From Lachnospiraceae bacterium (GTDB lineage: Bacteria; Bacillota_A; Clostridia; Lachnospirales; Lachnospiraceae), in the NCBI GenBank assembly GCA_009911175.1, contig QXWX01000098.1, positions 1 through 24,656 on the forward strand: a DNA stretch of 24,656 nt, read 5' to 3'. This document shows, piece after piece, positions 22,346 to 24,656 of this stretch. The notes under the pieces were generated by a model that saw only the letters and a program-made list of their open reading frames with translations, did not search any database and was not told where the DNA came from. A program made the translations under genes and the position numbers. The stretch's first letter is position 1; each line of letters opens with the position of its first letter.

Positions 22346-24550
22346 TTAATTTAACCTGCCGAAACTGTAAAAATGGCTCTGCCAGTATGAGGAATTGATG
22401 CTTGCGTAGCTGATCGGATCGCCGCAGTGTATCATTGTCCCGTTGCCGCAGTAAATCCCCACATGGCTCATCGCCCCGGCTGAATTGTAAGTCCCGGTAA
22501 AGAAAATAATGTCCCCCGCCTTTGCGTTCGATGCGGAAACAGGCGTACACTGGTCATAAATCCCCTGCGCTGTGGTTCGTGGAAGGTTATGCACCCCGCT
22601 GTTGGTAAATACCCAGCAGACAAAGCCGGAACAGTCAAAACTCGTGGAAGGGCTTGAACCGCCCCACACATACGGGAATCCTAAATATTTTGCGGCTTCC
22701 TCCATAAGCGCCTGCACCGATGCGTCATCATAGGCATCCGGCGGTATGGCGTTCCCCGGCAGACCGCCCGGCGTTTCCCCGTACAGCGTGCCTTCGCCCA
22801 CGTCAAAATAAAATAACGGGTTATAATACTCCCCGTCATATAAACATTCGATATGCAAATGGCTTCCTGTGCTGCTCCCGGTGTTCCCCGTCGTGCCGAT
22901 GACCGCCCCTTTTTCCACTTCCTGCCCCGCACTCACGCTGAGCGTATCCATATGGGCATACTTGGTTGTGTAACCGTCTATCTCAATCGCTACATAATTC
23001 CCGTAGTGGCTGTCATATGCCGCCGCTGTCACCGTACCGTCATGCGCCGCATAAACGGTTGTGCCTGTCGGCACCGCTATATCCACGCCCCGGTGAAATT
23101 CCTCATTCCCTGTGCTTGGATTTTTCCGGTATCCGTAGTAGCTTGATACATAATAATACCAGTAAAGGTCAAGCGGCGAAGCGAACTCCTGAAGCAGACC
23201 GTTTGTTTCCCGGTACATGGCAAAAATCTCCGCCTGCTCCGTATCCATTTTCCCGGAAACAAGGTTCTCAAGCGGAATAACCGTAAGCGTCACTCTGAGG
23301 ATACTGACCTCGTATTCTTCTTCCTCATCGTATTCATATTCTTCCTCGGTTTCTTCCCCTGTGACCGGATCAGTGACCGTCCTTGTGCCTGTCTTTGTGA
23401 CCGTCCTTGTCCTCGTTTCCGTATCCGGCGTGAGCGTCAACGTATACATTTCGTCAAAAAGAGCCTGTATTTCGCTTTCCACTTCACTTGCGGTAAATTC
23501 CGTATGGACAGCGGATAAATAGCTGATGAGGGTAAACGGGTTATGCCCGATTGCTCCAAGATTATAGGAATATTCATCATACCCCGGATAGTCCGTTTCC
23601 ACCCGGTCAATCTCATTCTGCAAGTCAAGCTCCAGACGGGTAAGCTGTAAATCGGCGGCGTCAATCTCCTTCGGCTTGCTTAAATAACTTGCCGCTAAAA
23701 TGGTAGACTGCGTGTCCGCAAACATCGCCCCACAGGACGATACGGAAACCATAATCATCATAAGTAGCAGAGCCATGATGCCCACCGTTACAAGAAGTCC
23801 TGCATTTTTCCTCGCAAACTCCTGTAACTTCCTCGCCACAGTGACCGCACCGTTTTTCGTCTTTTCAAACGCCTGCCCCGCTGTTTTTCCTGCCGCCGCT
23901 TTCTTTCTCGCCTTGATATACTCCCGCTTGATGCGCTGTTTCTGTAACCGCTTCTGCAATGCTTTTTTCTGCATCTGCGGGTTTTCCTCCAAGAATTTCT
24001 GGTACTGGAAATTGACTTCCTTTTTAAACTGCTTCTTTTCCAGCTTCGCCACTTTCGCCCGCTGTTTCTGCTCTTTATCCTTTATCTGCCTTTTGACGAA
24101 AGAAAATAATTCCTCTCCTTTCTGCTCCGATTTGTGTGCGCCTTCTACGGCTGAATTTTCTTTCTCCGTTTCAGCGATTTTCCCATGCACAAAATTCTTG
24201 CTCTCATTCTGTACCCGGCGTATGGTAGTTTTGGGTATGCCCTCCTGCTTGAAGGTTTTCTCCTTATCCAGAAGGACAACCACATATTTTCCTTTCCCAG
24301 TTTTCTCGTCAAACACTCTCTGCAAGGTATATTCCCTTGTCTTTGGCAGCTTCGCCCTTGCTTTCTGTACTTTCTTCCCGGCTTTCTCTGCCTGCCGCTG
24401 TTTCTTTTGCAGCTTTTTACTTCCGGTAAATTCAGAGCCTCCTTCCCCCTGAAAAGAATTTCCGGTATTCCCCGCAAAAGTTTCTTCCGTAAAGGTTCTA
24501 TTTTCCGGTTTCTCACCTGAGCCACCTTTTACCCGGTGTTCCTTCTGCAC
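22346..24550 (-). CDS. CD1108-family bifunctional peptidoglycan hydrolase (M23 + NlpC/P60)
   Basis: The 734-aa protein has a very basic cytoplasmic region (1-248) and a transmembrane helix (about 250-271). An extracellular linker contains a Thr/Arg/Glu-rich part (about 370-415). An M23 endopeptidase domain follows, with HRGVD (486-490) and GSHLHIE (563-568). The C-terminal NlpC/P60 domain has the catalytic Cys640 (FDCSGF), His696 (SHVGIY) and a polar residue region near His708. It probably opens peptidoglycan for the conjugation channel, like VirB1-type proteins; Tn916 Orf14 plays this role with a lysozyme domain instead of M23. The start is uncertain: GTG at 24548-24550 is the best codon I see, but the nearest Shine-Dalgarno-like sequence (AAAAGGG) is 18 nt upstream. 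Confidence 0.85.
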   Translation of the reverse strand: MQKEHRVKGGSGEKPENRTFTEETFAGNTGNSFQGEGGSEFTGSKKLQKKQRQAEKAGKKVQKARAKLPKTREYTLQRVFDEKTGKGKYVVVLLDKEKTFKQEGIPKTTIRRVQNESKNFVHGKIAETEKENSAVEGAHKSEQKGEELFSFVKRQIKDKEQKQRAKVAKLEKKQFKKEVNFQYQKFLEENPQMQKKALQKRLQKQRIKREYIKARKKAAAGKTAGQAFEKTKNGAVTVARKLQEFARKNAGLLVTVGIMALLLMMIMVSVSSCGAMFADTQSTILAASYLSKPKEIDAADLQLTRLELDLQNEIDRVETDYPGYDEYSYNLGAIGHNPFTLISYLSAVHTEFTASEVESEIQALFDEMYTLTLTPDTETRTRTVTKTGTRTVTDPVTGEETEEEYEYDEEEEYEVSILRVTLTVIPLENLVSGKMDTEQAEIFAMYRETNGLLQEFASPLDLYWYYYVSSYYGYRKNPSTGNEEFHRGVDIAVPTGTTVYAAHDGTVTAAAYDSHYGNYVAIEIDGYTTKYAHMDTLSVSAGQEVEKGAVIGTTGNTGSSTGSHLHIECLYDGEYYNPLFYFDVGEGTLYGETPGGLPGNAIPPDAYDDASVQALMEEAAKYLGFPYVWGGSSPSTSFDCSGFVCWVFTNSGVHNLPRTTAQGIYDQCTPVSASNAKAGDIIFFTGTYNSAGAMSHVGIYCGNGTMIHCGDPISYASINSSYWQSHFYSFGRLN

Positions 24551-24557
24551 ACGTTTT

Positions 24558-24656
24558 TTATGGTATTTCCCTTTTTTCTGTAAGCGATGAATAATCTAAC
24601 GTTTTTACAAGTCCCGAAATCTGTGCGATAATCTCTTTAACTGGAGAAGCATCTCC
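24558..24656 (-). CDS. 3' end of an unrecognised transfer-operon gene (partial)
   Basis: The last 32 codons of a gene enter from the right edge and end with TAA at 24560-24558, 7 nt before the next start codon. The visible residues (for example SPVKEIIAQISGLVKTLDYS) are moderately amphipathic and not enough to identify a family. In related elements a VirB4-type ATPase or small membrane proteins come before CD1108, but this end does not look like the VirB4 C-terminus I know. Confidence 0.6.
   Translation of the reverse strand, partial: GDASPVKEIIAQISGLVKTLDYSSLTEKREIP

Noticed and set aside
1..24656. tRNA, rRNA, riboswitch or attachment site
   Set aside because: I saw no cloverleaf, rRNA segment, recognised riboswitch core or paired att repeats; the element ends appear to lie outside or cannot be located.

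Overview
The window looks like part of an integrative conjugative element (ICE) of the Tn1549/CTn type from a gut Firmicute, probably Lachnospiraceae or a related Clostridia lineage. The evidence is a MOB_P relaxase with a MobC partner, a DNA topoisomerase III, CD1107/CD1108-type cell-envelope proteins, DUF4315, DUF6674, a transposon-transfer assisting protein, and two giant 'polyvalent' proteins. Strong AGGAGG-type ribosome binding sites fit Firmicutes. No integrase, VirB4 or coupling ATPase is present; the rest of the element probably lies beyond the right edge.

Layout. Positions 1-304 are AT-rich and hold a broken ABC-transporter remnant. Positions 346-475 hold a cluster of inverted repeats, the best oriT candidate. 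A promoter (511-539) and an intrinsic terminator (588-623) then lead into mobC and the relaxase gene on the + strand (654-2317). Everything from the right edge down to 2999 is one tightly packed minus-strand run: partial unknown gene, CD1108-like M23+NlpC/P60 hydrolase, DUF4315, DUF4366 (CD1107-like), topB, small HTH regulator, 3046-aa ArdC-like/methylase/SNF2 protein, DUF6674, 1532-aa ArdC-like/peptidase/YodL/nucleotidyltransferase protein, and a 67-aa transfer-assisting protein. The two transcription units converge on 2318-2998.

The most unusual content is in places a gene caller would skip. (1) A complete tnpV gene (16986-16630, minus) with its own ribosome binding site is nested out of frame inside the 3046-aa gene, exactly where the giant protein becomes a low-complexity linker. 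(2) The converging intergenic region contains what looks like a complete type I toxin-antitoxin system: a 27-aa membrane peptide, a hairpin over its Shine-Dalgarno sequence, a 9-bp pairing between mRNA leader and coding 3' end, and a convergent antisense RNA with a sigma-A promoter. (3) The same region has a roughly 150-bp inverted repeat; 10 of the 11 differences between its arms become G-U pairs only in the minus-strand RNA, and it is followed by seven U. (4) Intrinsic terminators sit directly before the ribosome binding sites of mobC and of both giant genes, which suggests control by read-through or antitermination. (5) The two giants and DUF6674 share a C-terminal tail that could be a transfer or docking signal.

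How the genes may work together (inference from families): MobC and relaxase nick oriT. TopB and the SNF2/methylase giant process or protect the transferred strand. The ArdC-like giants may enter the recipient with the DNA and counter restriction. The CD1107/DUF4315/CD1108 proteins form the envelope part of the conjugation channel and open peptidoglycan. The toxin-antitoxin pair would stabilise the element.
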